From JAIRVZ01 sp031553415 (GTDB lineage: Bacteria > Bacteroidota > Bacteroidia > Bacteroidales > Azobacteroidaceae): DNA of 64,000 nucleotides. Made by a program: the position numbers and the translations under genes. The stretch is from NCBI GenBank assembly GCA_031553415.1, contig JAVBLO010000015.1, positions 41,885-105,884 on the forward strand. The letters are read 5' to 3'. Under the pieces are notes generated by a model. That model was given only the letters and a program-made list of their open reading frames with translations, was not told where the DNA came from and searched no databases. Shown in pieces: positions 53,642-61,920 of this stretch. Position 1 is the first letter of the stretch. Each line of letters opens with the position of its first letter.

Positions 53642-53961
53642 TACTTAATCTCCTTTCCTGATTTTTTTGCAAAACGCACCAATACTTCCTTATCATTCAA
53701 ACGACGACCAACACGGGTAGGCTTTCCTGATTCCGGATCCAGCACATTCAAATTTGAAATATGGATTGGAGCTTCTTTCTTTACAATTCCTCCCTGAGGA
53801 CTTTTTGCATTAGGCTTGGTACTCTTTGATACCATATTCACACCTTCTACAATAGCGCGTTGTTTTTCAACAAGAACCTGCAACACACGTCCTTGTTTTC
53901 CTTTATCCACGCCTGTATTAACGTAAACTATATCGCCTTTTTTAATATGTAATTTACTCAT
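53641..53961 (-). CDS. rplX: 50S ribosomal protein L24
   Basis: Early assembly protein of the 50S subunit. 106 residues with the KOW motif near the start: MSKLHIKKGDIVYVNTGVDK GKQGRVLQVL, then VEGVNMVSKSTKPNAKSPQG GIVKKEAPIHISNLNVLD. Overlaps rplE by one base and follows rplN by 13 nt. Confidence 0.98.
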   Translation of the reverse strand: MSKLHIKKGDIVYVNTGVDKGKQGRVLQVLVEKQRAIVEGVNMVSKSTKPNAKSPQGGIVKKEAPIHISNLNVLDPESGKPTRVGRRLNDKEVLVRFAKKSGKEIK

Positions 53962-53974
53962 TTCCTTTAATTTA

Positions 53975-54340
53975 TTACAATACTTCCGGTGCTAAAGAAA
54001 CGATCTTCATATTAACCGCACGAATTTCCCTGGCAACGGGACCGAAGATACGGCTACCACGGATTTCACCGGCATTGTTCAACAATACACATGCATTGTC
54101 GTCAAAGCGGATATATGAACCATCCTGACGGCGGATTTCTTTTTTAGTGCGTACAATCATTGCTTTCGATACAGCACCCTTTTTAACATCACTTGAGGGA
54201 ATAACATTTTTTACCGCAACAACAATTATATCTCCAACGGAAGCATAACGTCTTCTGGTACCTCCCAATACACGGATACAAAGCACTTCTTTTGCGCCGC
54301 TGTTATCCGCAACCGTTAATCTTGATTCTTGTTGTATCAT
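53975..54340 (-). CDS. rplN: 50S ribosomal protein L14
   Basis: Bridges the subunits by contacting 16S rRNA. 121 residues: MIQQESRLTVADNSGAKEVL CIRVLGG, the L14 signature DIIVVAVKNVIPSSDVKKGA, and ENACVLL-like FDDNACVLLNNAGEIRGSRI FGPVARE. Complete and in the standard position, 2 nt after rpsQ. Confidence 0.98.
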   Translation of the reverse strand: MIQQESRLTVADNSGAKEVLCIRVLGGTRRRYASVGDIIVVAVKNVIPSSDVKKGAVSKAMIVRTKKEIRRQDGSYIRFDDNACVLLNNAGEIRGSRIFGPVAREIRAVNMKIVSLAPEVL

Positions 54341-54342
54341 AA

Positions 54343-54609
54343 TTATTTTGCTTTTTCAATGATTTCCACTAATCTCCATCTCTTTGTTTTGCTCAAAGGA
54401 CGAGTTTCCATGATGCGCACGGTATCACCAATATTGCATTCATTTTTTTCATCATGAGCATGGAACTTCTTCGTTTTATTCACGAATTTTCCATAAATCG
54501 GGTGTTTTTCTTTCCATTTTACGGCAACAGTAATGGATTTATCCATTTTATTGCTAAAAACAACACCTATTCTTTCTTTTCTTAAATTTCTGGTTTCCAT
54601 TGGACTCAA
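54343..54609 (-). CDS. rpsQ: 30S ribosomal protein S17
   Basis: OB-fold 16S rRNA binder. 88 residues: METRNLRKERIGVVFSNKMD KSITVAVKWKEKHPIYGKFV, then AHDEKNECNIGDTVRIMETR PLSKTKRWRLVEI. The start could be MSPMETRN or METRN three codons in; the first is taken. Spacers 5 nt from rpmC and 2 nt to rplN. Confidence 0.98.
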   Translation of the reverse strand: MSPMETRNLRKERIGVVFSNKMDKSITVAVKWKEKHPIYGKFVNKTKKFHAHDEKNECNIGDTVRIMETRPLSKTKRWRLVEIIEKAK

Positions 54610-54614
54610 TTTGA

Positions 54615-54812
54615 TTATTGATTTTTAAGTTCTCTTTGACGCATTTCTGTTTTCATGCGTGCAAGGTCCTTGCGTGCTTTCGTTATCACTGCAGGACTAT
54701 CCAAAGGAGAAATGCTGTGATTGATCTTTTTCTGATTCAGCGCAACTGTTTCAGCGTCGATTCTTTCTTGCAATTCCCTGGTGCTTAATTCTTTAATTTC
54801 TGCAATTTTCAT
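54615..54812 (-). CDS. rpmC: 50S ribosomal protein L29
   Basis: 65-residue two-helix protein at the tunnel exit, part of the trigger-factor and SRP docking site. MKIAEIKELSTRELQERIDA and the conserved ARMKTEMRQRELKNQ end (usual motif R..K..IAR). Five nucleotides from its neighbours on both sides. Confidence 0.97.
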   Translation of the reverse strand: MKIAEIKELSTRELQERIDAETVALNQKKINHSISPLDSPAVITKARKDLARMKTEMRQRELKNQ

Positions 54813-54817
54813 AACGA

Positions 54818-55252
54818 TTACAAATTTTGATTTTGAAAATCATAGTCACGTCTCACGACAAACTTAGTAGTCACAGGAAGTTTTTGAGCAGCTAGTCTCA
54901 AAGCTTCTTTAGCAACATCGAACGGAACACCTTCAATTTCGAAAATGATTCTTCCTGGAGTAACCGGAGCTACGAATCCTTCCGGAGCTCCCTTTCCTTT
55001 ACCCATACGCACTTCCGCTGGTTTCTTGGTAATTGGTTTGTCAGGGAAAATTCTCACCCAAACCTGACCCTGACGTTGCATATAACGGGTTACGGCGATA
55101 CGCGCAGCTTCAATCTGACGACCTGTAATCCATTTTGATTGCAAAGTTTTTATACCAAAAGAACCGAACGCCAACTCATGCCCTCTTCCGGCATTACCTT
55201 TCATCCGACCTTTCTGCGATCTTCTGAACTTTGTTTTTTTCGGTTGTAACAT
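54818..55252 (-). CDS. rplP: 50S ribosomal protein L16
   Basis: Central protuberance protein next to the A site. 144 residues: MLQPKKTKFRRSQKGRMKGN, FGIKTLQSKWITGRQIEAAR, RVFPDKP-type WVRIFPDKPITKKPAEVRMG KGKG. Signatures complete. A repeat hairpin separates it from rpsC, unusual because these genes are often coupled. Confidence 0.98.
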   Translation of the reverse strand: MLQPKKTKFRRSQKGRMKGNAGRGHELAFGSFGIKTLQSKWITGRQIEAARIAVTRYMQRQGQVWVRIFPDKPITKKPAEVRMGKGKGAPEGFVAPVTPGRIIFEIEGVPFDVAKEALRLAAQKLPVTTKFVVRRDYDFQNQNL

Positions 55253-55260
55253 TTCTTTCT

Positions 55261-55333
55261 AAGAATTTAGAAGTTAGAAGTTAGAAGTTAGAAGTTTCAT
55301 TCCATAATTCTTCATTCTTCATTCTTCATTTTT
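55261..55333. repeat. Heptad-repeat hairpin 6 (unit AGAAGTT / ATTCTTC)
   Basis: Left arm: AGAAGTT four times in exact tandem; right arm: ATTCTTC three times then ATTTTTA. Period exactly 7 nt. It fills the 88-nt gap between rpsC and rplP. The arms are similar but not perfectly complementary (AGAAGTT against GAAGAAT), suggesting the arms evolve separately. Confidence 0.85.
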
Positions 55334-55340
55334 AACTTGA

Positions 55341-56111
55341 TTACTTTCTCTCTCCTCTTGGAGCTCTCTTCTTGAAGTTCCTATCACCTCTGTCTCCTCT
55401 GTCGTTTCTATCTCCTCTTCCTTCATTGCTTCTTCCACCGCGACCTGAATCTTTGGATGCAGCAAATGAAGGTGCAAGATCTTTCTTGCCATATACTTCT
55501 CCACGACAAATCCACACTTTGATTCCCAATAAACCTACTTTAGTCAAAGCTTCGCCTAAAGCATAGTCAATATCGGCTCTTAGCGTATGTAAAGGAGTTC
55601 TCCCCTCTTTATACATTTCAGAACGCGCCATTTCGGCTCCATTCAAACGTCCTGAAATTTGAATTTTGATACCTTCCGCACCTATCCTCATAGTTGATGC
55701 GATAGCCATTTTAATGGCTCTACGGTAAGCTACTTTTCCTTCCAACTGGCGAGCAATGTTATTAGCAACAATTACTGCATCCAATTCAGGTCTTTTCACT
55801 TCGAAGATATTGATTTGAACCTCTTTGTCAGTGATTTTTTTCAACTCTTCTTTTAGTTTGTCAACTTCCTGGCCACCTTTACCGATGATGATACCCGGAC
55901 GAGCGGTGCATACTGTAATAGTGACTAATTTTAATGTACGCTCAATAACAATGCGAGATACACTTGCCTTAGCGAGACGGGCACTGAGGTATTTACGGAT
56001 TTTGCTGTCTTCTAACAAAGTATCACCATAATTATTGCCTCCGTACCAATTTGAATCCCATCCGCGGATGATTCCCAAACGATTACTTATCGGATTAGTT
56101 TTCTGTCCCAT
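55341..56111 (-). CDS. rpsC: 30S ribosomal protein S3 with arginine/glycine-rich tail
   Basis: mRNA-entry-site protein with helicase activity. 256 residues: KH domain (TVCTARPGIIIGKGGQEVDK), then RRAIKMAIASTMRIGAEGIK and GKVWICRGEVYG-type LLGIKVWICRGEVYGKKDLA. After about residue 218 it carries a low-complexity tail of repeated RGDRN/GRGDR units (SNEGRGDRNDRGDRGDRNFK) ending APRGERK, longer than the E. coli protein (233). Such tails are common in Bacteroidota S3 but vary in sequence. 7 nt after rplV. Confidence 0.97.
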   Translation of the reverse strand: MGQKTNPISNRLGIIRGWDSNWYGGNNYGDTLLEDSKIRKYLSARLAKASVSRIVIERTLKLVTITVCTARPGIIIGKGGQEVDKLKEELKKITDKEVQINIFEVKRPELDAVIVANNIARQLEGKVAYRRAIKMAIASTMRIGAEGIKIQISGRLNGAEMARSEMYKEGRTPLHTLRADIDYALGEALTKVGLLGIKVWICRGEVYGKKDLAPSFAASKDSGRGGRSNEGRGDRNDRGDRGDRNFKKRAPRGERK

Positions 56112-56118
56112 TTAGCAA

Positions 56119-56523
56119 TTAATTTTGATTATCAATTTTTGTATCTACAAACAATGTTACATGGTTCGAACGTTTACGAACCCTGTATCCTCTTCCCTGA
56201 GGAGCAGGACGCATTCTCTTCAACATAGTTGCAGAGTCAACACTTATTGTTGTAACGTATAATTCTCCTGTTTCTGCTTTACGCTCATTTTTCTGTTCCC
56301 AGTTGGAAATAGCAGAGCGAAGCAATTTTTCTACCTTGGCAGCTGCTTCTTTATTAGAAAATTTCAAAACGCCAAGAGCACGGAAAGCTTCCATCCCACG
56401 AATCATATCGGCTACCAAACGCATCTTGCGAGGCGAAGTAGGCACATTCCGCAACTTTGCGAAATACATGCTTTTTTGGGATTCTTTCCTTTGTTCTGCT
56501 GATATTCTTTTTCTAGCACCCAT
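56119..56523 (-). CDS. rplV: 50S ribosomal protein L22
   Basis: Lines the exit tunnel; its loop is a known site of macrolide resistance. 134 residues: FAKLRNVPTSPRKMRLVADM IRG, KFSNKEAAAKVEKLLRSAIS, and the beta-hairpin/C-terminal signature GPMLKRMRPAPQGRGYRVRK RSNHVTLFV (here ATMLKRMRPAPQGRG). Intact. Follows rpsS by 38 nt. Confidence 0.98.
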   Translation of the reverse strand: MGARKRISAEQRKESQKSMYFAKLRNVPTSPRKMRLVADMIRGMEAFRALGVLKFSNKEAAAKVEKLLRSAISNWEQKNERKAETGELYVTTISVDSATMLKRMRPAPQGRGYRVRKRSNHVTLFVDTKIDNQN

Positions 56524-56561
56524 TTGTTTCTTTTTTTATTTCAGATTGCTTGAATATCCTG

Positions 56562-56831
56562 TTATTTTTTCTTATTACCACCATGGCCGCGGAACTGGCG
56601 AGTAGGAGAAAATTCTCCTAATTTGTGTCCAACCATGTTTTCAGTAACATAAACAGGAATAAATTTATTACCATTGTGAACTGCAACGGTGTGCCCTACA
56701 AAATCGGGCGAAATCATTGAAGCTCTTGCCCAGGTTTTAACTACAGCCTTTTTACCGGACTCATTCATGGTCAGGATTTTCTTTTCCAGCTTCAAGTTAA
56801 TATATGGACCTTTTTTTAATGAACGACTCAT
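56562..56831 (-). CDS. rpsS: 30S ribosomal protein S19
   Basis: Head protein paired with S13. 89 residues: MSRSLKKGPYINLKLEKKIL, KTWARASMISPDFVGHTVAV HNGNKFIPVYVTENMVGHKL GEFSPTRQFRGHGG. Family signatures complete. 21 nt after rplB. Confidence 0.98.
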   Translation of the reverse strand: MSRSLKKGPYINLKLEKKILTMNESGKKAVVKTWARASMISPDFVGHTVAVHNGNKFIPVYVTENMVGHKLGEFSPTRQFRGHGGNKKK

Positions 56832-56852
56832 AATTTACTCTAATTAATCAGG

Positions 56853-57677
56853 TTACTTTTTTCTTCTTTCAATAATATACTTAGAAGAGTGTTTCTTTGG
56901 AGCTCTTGTTTTCAAGCCCTTAGAATACAATCCTTTGCGTGATCTTGGATGACCTCCTGAAGCGCGTCCTTCACCACCACCCATCGGGTGATCAACTGGG
57001 TTCATTACAACACCACGAACACGAGGACGGCGTCCAAGCCACCTTGTCCTACCGGCTTTACCTGATTTTTCAAGTGCATGGTCTGAGTTTCCAACACTAC
57101 CAATAGTAGCTTTACAAGCTGAAAGTATTTTACGGGTTTCTCCCGAAGGCATCTTAATGATTGCATAATCGCCTTCTCTTGAAACTACTTGTGCAAAAGT
57201 ACCAGCTGAACGAGCCATTTTAGCTCCTTGTCCCGGACGCAATTCAATATTATGAATTACTGTTCCCAAAGGAATGATAGCTAATGGTAAGCAGTTACCT
57301 ATTTCAGGTGCTGCATCTTTACCTGACATCACTGTTTGGCCAACTTCCAATCCGTTAGGCGCAAGGATATAAGTCTTTGCTCCATCAACATAAAACAACA
57401 ATGCAATGCGTGCAGAACGGTTAGGATCATACTCGATTGTTTTCACTGTTGCAGGAATGCCATCTTTGTTTCTCTTGAAGTCGATCAAACGATATTTTTG
57501 TCTGTGACCGCCACCAAGATAACGCATGGTCATTTTACCATCGTTGTTGCGACCGCCCGACTTGTTTTTTCCGACTACAAGGGATTTCTCCGGTGTACTA
57601 GCAGTGATTTCACTAAATGCACCGATAATCTTGTGTCTTTGCCCCGGCGTTGTGGGCTTTAATTTTCGAATTGCCAT
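56853..57677 (-). CDS. rplB: 50S ribosomal protein L2
   Basis: Core 23S rRNA-binding protein needed for subunit joining and peptidyl transfer. 274 residues: KPTTPGQRHKI, GGRNNDGKMTMRYLGGGHRQ KYRLIDF, and the C-terminal signature PVDHPMGGGEGRASGGHPRS including the functionally important histidine. A heptad-repeat hairpin lies between it and rplW. Confidence 0.98.
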   Translation of the reverse strand: MAIRKLKPTTPGQRHKIIGAFSEITASTPEKSLVVGKNKSGGRNNDGKMTMRYLGGGHRQKYRLIDFKRNKDGIPATVKTIEYDPNRSARIALLFYVDGAKTYILAPNGLEVGQTVMSGKDAAPEIGNCLPLAIIPLGTVIHNIELRPGQGAKMARSAGTFAQVVSREGDYAIIKMPSGETRKILSACKATIGSVGNSDHALEKSGKAGRTRWLGRRPRVRGVVMNPVDHPMGGGEGRASGGHPRSRKGLYSKGLKTRAPKKHSSKYIIERRKK

Positions 57678-57682
57678 TTTAT

Positions 57683-57768
57683 AATTAAAAATTAAAAATG
57701 AAGAATGAAGAATTTTGAATTCAAAGAACTAAAAATTTTTCATTCTTAATTCTTCATTCTTCATTTTA
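57683..57768. repeat. Heptad-repeat hairpin 7 (unit AAGAATG / ATTCTTC)
   Basis: Left arm: AAAAATT, AAAAATG, AAGAATG, AAGAATT; right arm: ATTTTTC, ATTCTTA, ATTCTTC, ATTCTTC, ATTTT. The left units, reversed and complemented, reproduce the right units in order, so it forms a near-perfect hairpin. It spans the whole gap between rplW and rplB. Confidence 0.9.
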
Positions 57769-58062
57769 TTAAATGTTGCTAAAGAAATCAATTGTTTCGC
57801 CTTCTTTCAATGTTACTATTGCTTTTTTGAAAGCTGGCATTCTTCCATTAATAACTCCCGATTTAGTGAATCTTGATTTTGCCTTACCTGCATAGTTCAT
57901 TGTATTTACAGATACTACACTTACTCCATAAAGCGCTTCAACGGCAGCCTTGATTTGGATTTTATTGGCATCGGGAGAAACGCGAAAACCAAAACGGTTA
58001 GGAAATTTTTCACTGATAGCCGTTTGTTTTTCTGTTACGATAGGTTTGATAATAATTCCCAT
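57769..58062 (-). CDS. rplW: 50S ribosomal protein L23
   Basis: Tunnel-exit protein and trigger-factor/SRP docking site. 97 residues: IIIKPIVTEKQTAISEKFPN RFGFRVSPDANKIQIKAAVE and the end FKKAIVTLKEGETIDFFSNI. Normal length. 19 nt after rplD. Confidence 0.97.
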   Translation of the reverse strand: MGIIIKPIVTEKQTAISEKFPNRFGFRVSPDANKIQIKAAVEALYGVSVVSVNTMNYAGKAKSRFTKSGVINGRMPAFKKAIVTLKEGETIDFFSNI

Positions 58063-58081
58063 TGTCTGTATCTCCTATTCT

Positions 58082-58702
58082 TTAAAAGTTATTGATAGCA
58101 GCTAAGGAACTTACTGTTACAACGAGTTGAGTAGCATCAAGCACCTTGTAAGTATTCAGTTCGGAAACTGTTGTCACATTTGTCTTCTGTAGATTACGGG
58201 CAGACAAATAGATGTTATTGTTATTTTCTGCCAAAACAAGTAACAATTTTTTATCTGCTACTTTCAGATTTTTAGCCATAGCTACGAAATCTTTTGTTTT
58301 GGGAGTTTCAAAAGAAAAATCTTCAACTACAACAATCGCATTTTCTTTTACTTTGTAAGCCAATGCTGATTTGCGAGCTAAAGCTTTTACTTTTTTATTC
58401 AATTTAAATTCATAATCCCTTGGTTTAGGTCCGAATACACGGGCACCTCCAACCAAAACGGGTGAATTAATATCTCCACGGCGAGCACCTCCACCACCTT
58501 TCTGACGGCCTAATTTACGGGTACTACCTGACATTTCGCTTCTTTCTTTAGACTTGTGAGTTCCCTGACGTTTATTGGCCAAATGTTGTTTAACATCCAA
58601 ATAAATCGCATGATTATTGGGTTCAACTCCAAAGATAGAATCGTTAAGAGTTACCTTCTTTCCGGTATCTTCTCCTTTTATGTTATATACACTTAATTCC
58701 AT
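58082..58702 (-). CDS. rplD: 50S ribosomal protein L4
   Basis: Tunnel protein that in E. coli also represses the S10 operon. 206 residues: MELSVYNIKGEDTGKKVTLN, the long extended loop AGARRGDINSPVLVGGARVF GPKPRDY (read here as GGGGARRGDINSPVLVGG), and LLVLAENNNNIYLSARNLQK. Starts on the last base of the rplC stop. Confidence 0.97.
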   Translation of the reverse strand: MELSVYNIKGEDTGKKVTLNDSIFGVEPNNHAIYLDVKQHLANKRQGTHKSKERSEMSGSTRKLGRQKGGGGARRGDINSPVLVGGARVFGPKPRDYEFKLNKKVKALARKSALAYKVKENAIVVVEDFSFETPKTKDFVAMAKNLKVADKKLLLVLAENNNNIYLSARNLQKTNVTTVSELNTYKVLDATQLVVTVSSLAAINNF

Positions 58703-59337
58703 TACTTTTGTATTATTACGATTGAACCTTTTGCTCCTGGTACCGAACCTTTAATCAACATTAAATTATGTTCCGGTATCAGTTTAATTATTACAAGGTT
58801 TTGAACAGTAACTCTTTCGTTACCCATCTGACCTCCCATGCGTGTTCCTTTGAATACTTTGGCAGGATAAGAACATGCTCCGATAGAACCAGGGTGACGT
58901 TGACGGTCACTTTGCCCTAATGTAGCTTCTCCAACCCCTTTAAAGTTATGGCGCTTTACAACTCCCTGGAAGCCTTTTCCTTTAGACATACCAATTACAT
59001 CGACATAGATTTCCCCATCGAAATAATCAACAGTAAGTACATCTCCAAGTTTATACTCTCCTTTGTTTTCTTTGTACGATCCTTGTTCCTTGAACTCGGC
59101 CAAGTGTCTTTGAGGTGCTACTCCTGCTTTTTTGAAGTGTCCTTGTTCAGGTTTGGAAGTATGTTTTTCCTTCTTTTCCTGAAAACCTAACTGAACAGCT
59201 TCATAACCATCATTTTCGACAGTTTTCACTTGAGTAACAACACAAGGACCTACTTCGATAACAGTGCATGGAAGATTTTTTCCATCGGCACTGAAAACGG
59301 ATGTCATTCCGATTTTTTTTCCAATTAATCCTGGCAT
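58702..59337 (-). CDS. rplC: 50S ribosomal protein L3
   Basis: Early assembly protein near the peptidyl-transferase centre. 211 residues: MPGLIGKKIGMTSVFSADGK, GMSKGKGFQGVVKRHNFKGV, SIGACSYPAKVFKGTRMGGQ MGNERVTVQNL. Overlaps rplD by one base. A GC-rich hairpin separates it from rpsJ. Confidence 0.98.
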   Translation of the reverse strand: MPGLIGKKIGMTSVFSADGKNLPCTVIEVGPCVVTQVKTVENDGYEAVQLGFQEKKEKHTSKPEQGHFKKAGVAPQRHLAEFKEQGSYKENKGEYKLGDVLTVDYFDGEIYVDVIGMSKGKGFQGVVKRHNFKGVGEATLGQSDRQRHPGSIGACSYPAKVFKGTRMGGQMGNERVTVQNLVIIKLIPEHNLMLIKGSVPGAKGSIVIIQK

Positions 59338-59367
59338 TTCACTTAAATTTAATTATTGCTTCTGTTT

Positions 59368-59394
59368 GTTGGGGCAGGGTTTACCCGCCCCAAC
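59368..59394. repeat. GC-rich hairpin between rpsJ and rplC
   Basis: GTTGGGGC (59368-59375) and GCCCCAAC (59387-59394) are perfect arms, with GGG/CCC pairing inside (AGGGTTTACCC). It lies 2 nt from the rpsJ stop. No T-run follows. The sequence type (GGGGC AGGG TTTA CCC GCCCC) is found as a dispersed repeat in many genomes; here only one copy was noticed. Confidence 0.7.
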
Positions 59395-59396
59395 TT

Positions 59397-59702
59397 CTAT
59401 ACTTTAATCTCTACTTCAACTCCGCTTGGCAACTCTAATTTCATCAAAGCATCAACAGTTTTCGCTGTTGAACTGTAGATGTCAATCAGTCTCTTATAAG
59501 CAGAAAGTTCGAATTGCTCACGCGCTTTCTTGTTTACGAAAGTTGAACGGTTTACTGTAAAAATACGTTTGTGTGTTGGAAGTGGAATTGGACCGCTTAC
59601 TACTGCACCTGTAGCTTTTACTGTTTTTACGATTTTTTCAGCTGATTTATCAACCAAATTGTAATCGTATGATTTCAATTTAATTCTGATTTTTTGGCTC
59701 AT
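59397..59702 (-). CDS. rpsJ: 30S ribosomal protein S10
   Basis: Head protein; with NusB also part of transcription antitermination complexes. 101 residues: MSQKIRIKLKSYDYNLVDKS, VSGPIPLPTHKRIFTVNRST FVNKKAREQFE and RLIDIYSSTAKTVDALMKLE LPSGVEVEIKV. Complete. Follows fusA across a 69-nt gap with a hairpin. Confidence 0.98.
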   Translation of the reverse strand: MSQKIRIKLKSYDYNLVDKSAEKIVKTVKATGAVVSGPIPLPTHKRIFTVNRSTFVNKKAREQFELSAYKRLIDIYSSTAKTVDALMKLELPSGVEVEIKV

Positions 59703-59732
59703 TGTCTTTTATATGATTTATTTATAATATTA

Positions 59733-59766
59733 AAGTCAGGAAAAGAGCCATTTCCTCTCCTGACTT
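59733..59766 (-). promoter_or_regulatory. Hairpin between fusA and rpsJ
   Basis: AAGTCAGGA (59733-59741) pairs with TCCTGACTT (59758-59766), with further GGAAA/TTTCC pairing inside. On the operon strand it is followed by TTTAATATTATAAAT, a weak T-rich tail, so it may be a partial terminator or processing site at the boundary between the str part and the S10 part of the cluster. Confidence 0.6.
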
Positions 59767-59771
59767 ATTTT

Positions 59772-61901
59772 TTATTTTATCAATTCCACCCGACCTTTTA
59801 CTTCTGTCAATACTTGTCTTGCAATAGAAGGAGATACTTCGTCATAGTGCGAGAAAGTCATAGTGCTTGTGGCACGACCTGAAGTAATTGTACGCAAAGC
59901 CGTTACATAACCGAATGTTTCTGCCAGAGGCACTTTCGCTTTAACAATACGGGCGCCTGTACGGCTTGTATCCATACCTTCCACTTGTCCGCGCCGTTTG
60001 TTCAAGTCACCGATTACATCTCCCATACTTTCTTCCGGAGTAACAACCTCCATCTTCATGATAGGTTCTTTCAATACAGGATTTGCTTTTTCACAAGCGC
60101 TCTTGAATGCCTGAATAGCACAAATTTCGAAAGACAATTGGTCGGAATCAACTGCATGGTAAGAACCATCAATTACAGTCACTTTCAATTTATCCAAAGC
60201 GTATCCGGCCAAAACACCATTTTTCATAGCGCGAGCGAAACCTTTCTGTATGGAAGGAATATATTCTTTAGGAATATTACCACCTTTAACTTCGTCTACA
60301 AATTGCAATTCGCCTTCGAAATCTGCATCAGCCGGTCCAACACGAACAATCATATCTGCAAATTTACCACGACCTCCGGTTTGTTTCTTGTATGTTTCAC
60401 GCAATTCAACCGTTTTTGTGATAGATTCTTTATATGATACTTGCGGACGACCTTGGTTACATTCTACCTTAAATTCACGTCTTAAACGGTCGATAATGAT
60501 TTCCAGGTGCAACTCACCCATTCCGGAAATAACTGTTTGCCCGGTTTCTTCATCCGTTTTAACAGTGAAAGTTGGATCTTCTTCAGCCAATTTGCCAAGT
60601 CCGATTCCTAATTTATCCAAGTCTTTTTGAGTTTTAGGCTCAACTGCTATACCAATAACAGGTGCAGGGAAGTCCATAGATTCAAGTACAATCGGATGAC
60701 CTTCATCACAGAGTGTATCACCTGTGCGGATGTCTTTGAATCCTACTCCGGCGCCTATATCTCCACAACCAATAAAATCTTTAGGATTTTGTTTGCTGGA
60801 GTGCATTTGGAATAAACGGGAAATACGTTCTTTTTTATCAGAACGGGTATTATATACATAAGAACCGGCTTCCAATTCTCCCGAATATACACGGAAGAAG
60901 CAAAGACGTCCTACATAAGGGTCTGTAGCAATTTTGAATGCTAAAGCACACAATGGTTCGCTTGAACTTGGGTGACGAACGATTACTTTTTCCGGATCAT
61001 CAGGGTCTGTTCCTTCAATAGCAGGAGTATCAACCGGACTTGGCAAGTAAGCACAAACGTTATTCAATAAACATTGTACTCCTTTATTCTTGAAAGAAGA
61101 ACCACAAGTCATCGGATTGATTTGCATTGCCAAAGTTCCTTTACGGATAGCTGCACGGATTTCATCTTCAGTAATTTTTGAAGGATCATCAAAATATTTC
61201 TCCATCAAAACGTCATCACATTCAGCCAATACTTCGAGCATTTTGTCTCTCCATTCTTCAGCTTCAGAAACTAAGTCGGCAGGAACTTCTTCAATGGAAT
61301 AGTCAGCTCCCATTGTTTCATCATGCCAATAATAAGCTTTCATAGACACCAAATCCACGATTCCGCGGAACTTTTCTTCAGCTCCGACAGGAATTTGAAT
61401 CGGACAAGGATTTGCTCCCAATACATCTTTTACCTGGCGAACTACTTCAAAAAAGTTTGCTCCCGAACGGTCCATTTTATTTACATAACCGATACGTGGA
61501 ACATTATATTTATCAGCTTGGCGCCAAACAGTTTCCGATTGAGGCTCAACTCCACCTACTGCACAGAAAGCAGCAACTGCTCCATCCAGAATACGGAGTG
61601 AACGTTCAACTTCAACTGTGAAGTCAACGTGTCCCGGAGTGTCAATCAGGTTTATTTTATATGTTTCGTTATTATATTTCCAGTTGGCTGTTGTAGCAGC
61701 AGATGTGATAGTGATACCACGTTCCTGTTCCTGCTCCATCCAGTCCATAGTGGCAGCCCCTTCATGTACTTCTCCGATTTTATGGGTAAGCCCTGTATAA
61801 AAAAGGATACGTTCCGAAGTAGTTGTTTTTCCGGCATCAATGTGAGCCATGATACCGATATTTCGTGTAAATTTCAGTTGTTGATCTGAACCTTTTGCCA
61901 T
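59772..61901 (-). CDS. fusA: Elongation factor G
   Basis: Translocation GTPase. 709 residues: G1 NIGIMAHIDAGKTTTSERIL, switch region RGITITSAATTANW, G3 DTPGHVDFTVEVERSLR, G4 NKMDRSGANF; domains II-V follow, with domain IV starting about residue 490 (RPQVSYKESITKT). Complete. Unlike enterobacteria, tuf does not follow it. Between rpsG and rpsJ. Confidence 0.98.
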   Translation of the reverse strand: MAKGSDQQLKFTRNIGIMAHIDAGKTTTSERILFYTGLTHKIGEVHEGAATMDWMEQEQERGITITSAATTANWKYNNETYKINLIDTPGHVDFTVEVERSLRILDGAVAAFCAVGGVEPQSETVWRQADKYNVPRIGYVNKMDRSGANFFEVVRQVKDVLGANPCPIQIPVGAEEKFRGIVDLVSMKAYYWHDETMGADYSIEEVPADLVSEAEEWRDKMLEVLAECDDVLMEKYFDDPSKITEDEIRAAIRKGTLAMQINPMTCGSSFKNKGVQCLLNNVCAYLPSPVDTPAIEGTDPDDPEKVIVRHPSSSEPLCALAFKIATDPYVGRLCFFRVYSGELEAGSYVYNTRSDKKERISRLFQMHSSKQNPKDFIGCGDIGAGVGFKDIRTGDTLCDEGHPIVLESMDFPAPVIGIAVEPKTQKDLDKLGIGLGKLAEEDPTFTVKTDEETGQTVISGMGELHLEIIIDRLRREFKVECNQGRPQVSYKESITKTVELRETYKKQTGGRGKFADMIVRVGPADADFEGELQFVDEVKGGNIPKEYIPSIQKGFARAMKNGVLAGYALDKLKVTVIDGSYHAVDSDQLSFEICAIQAFKSACEKANPVLKEPIMKMEVVTPEESMGDVIGDLNKRRGQVEGMDTSRTGARIVKAKVPLAETFGYVTALRTITSGRATSTMTFSHYDEVSPSIARQVLTEVKGRVELIK

Positions 61902-61920
61902 CGTTTACCTATTATATATA

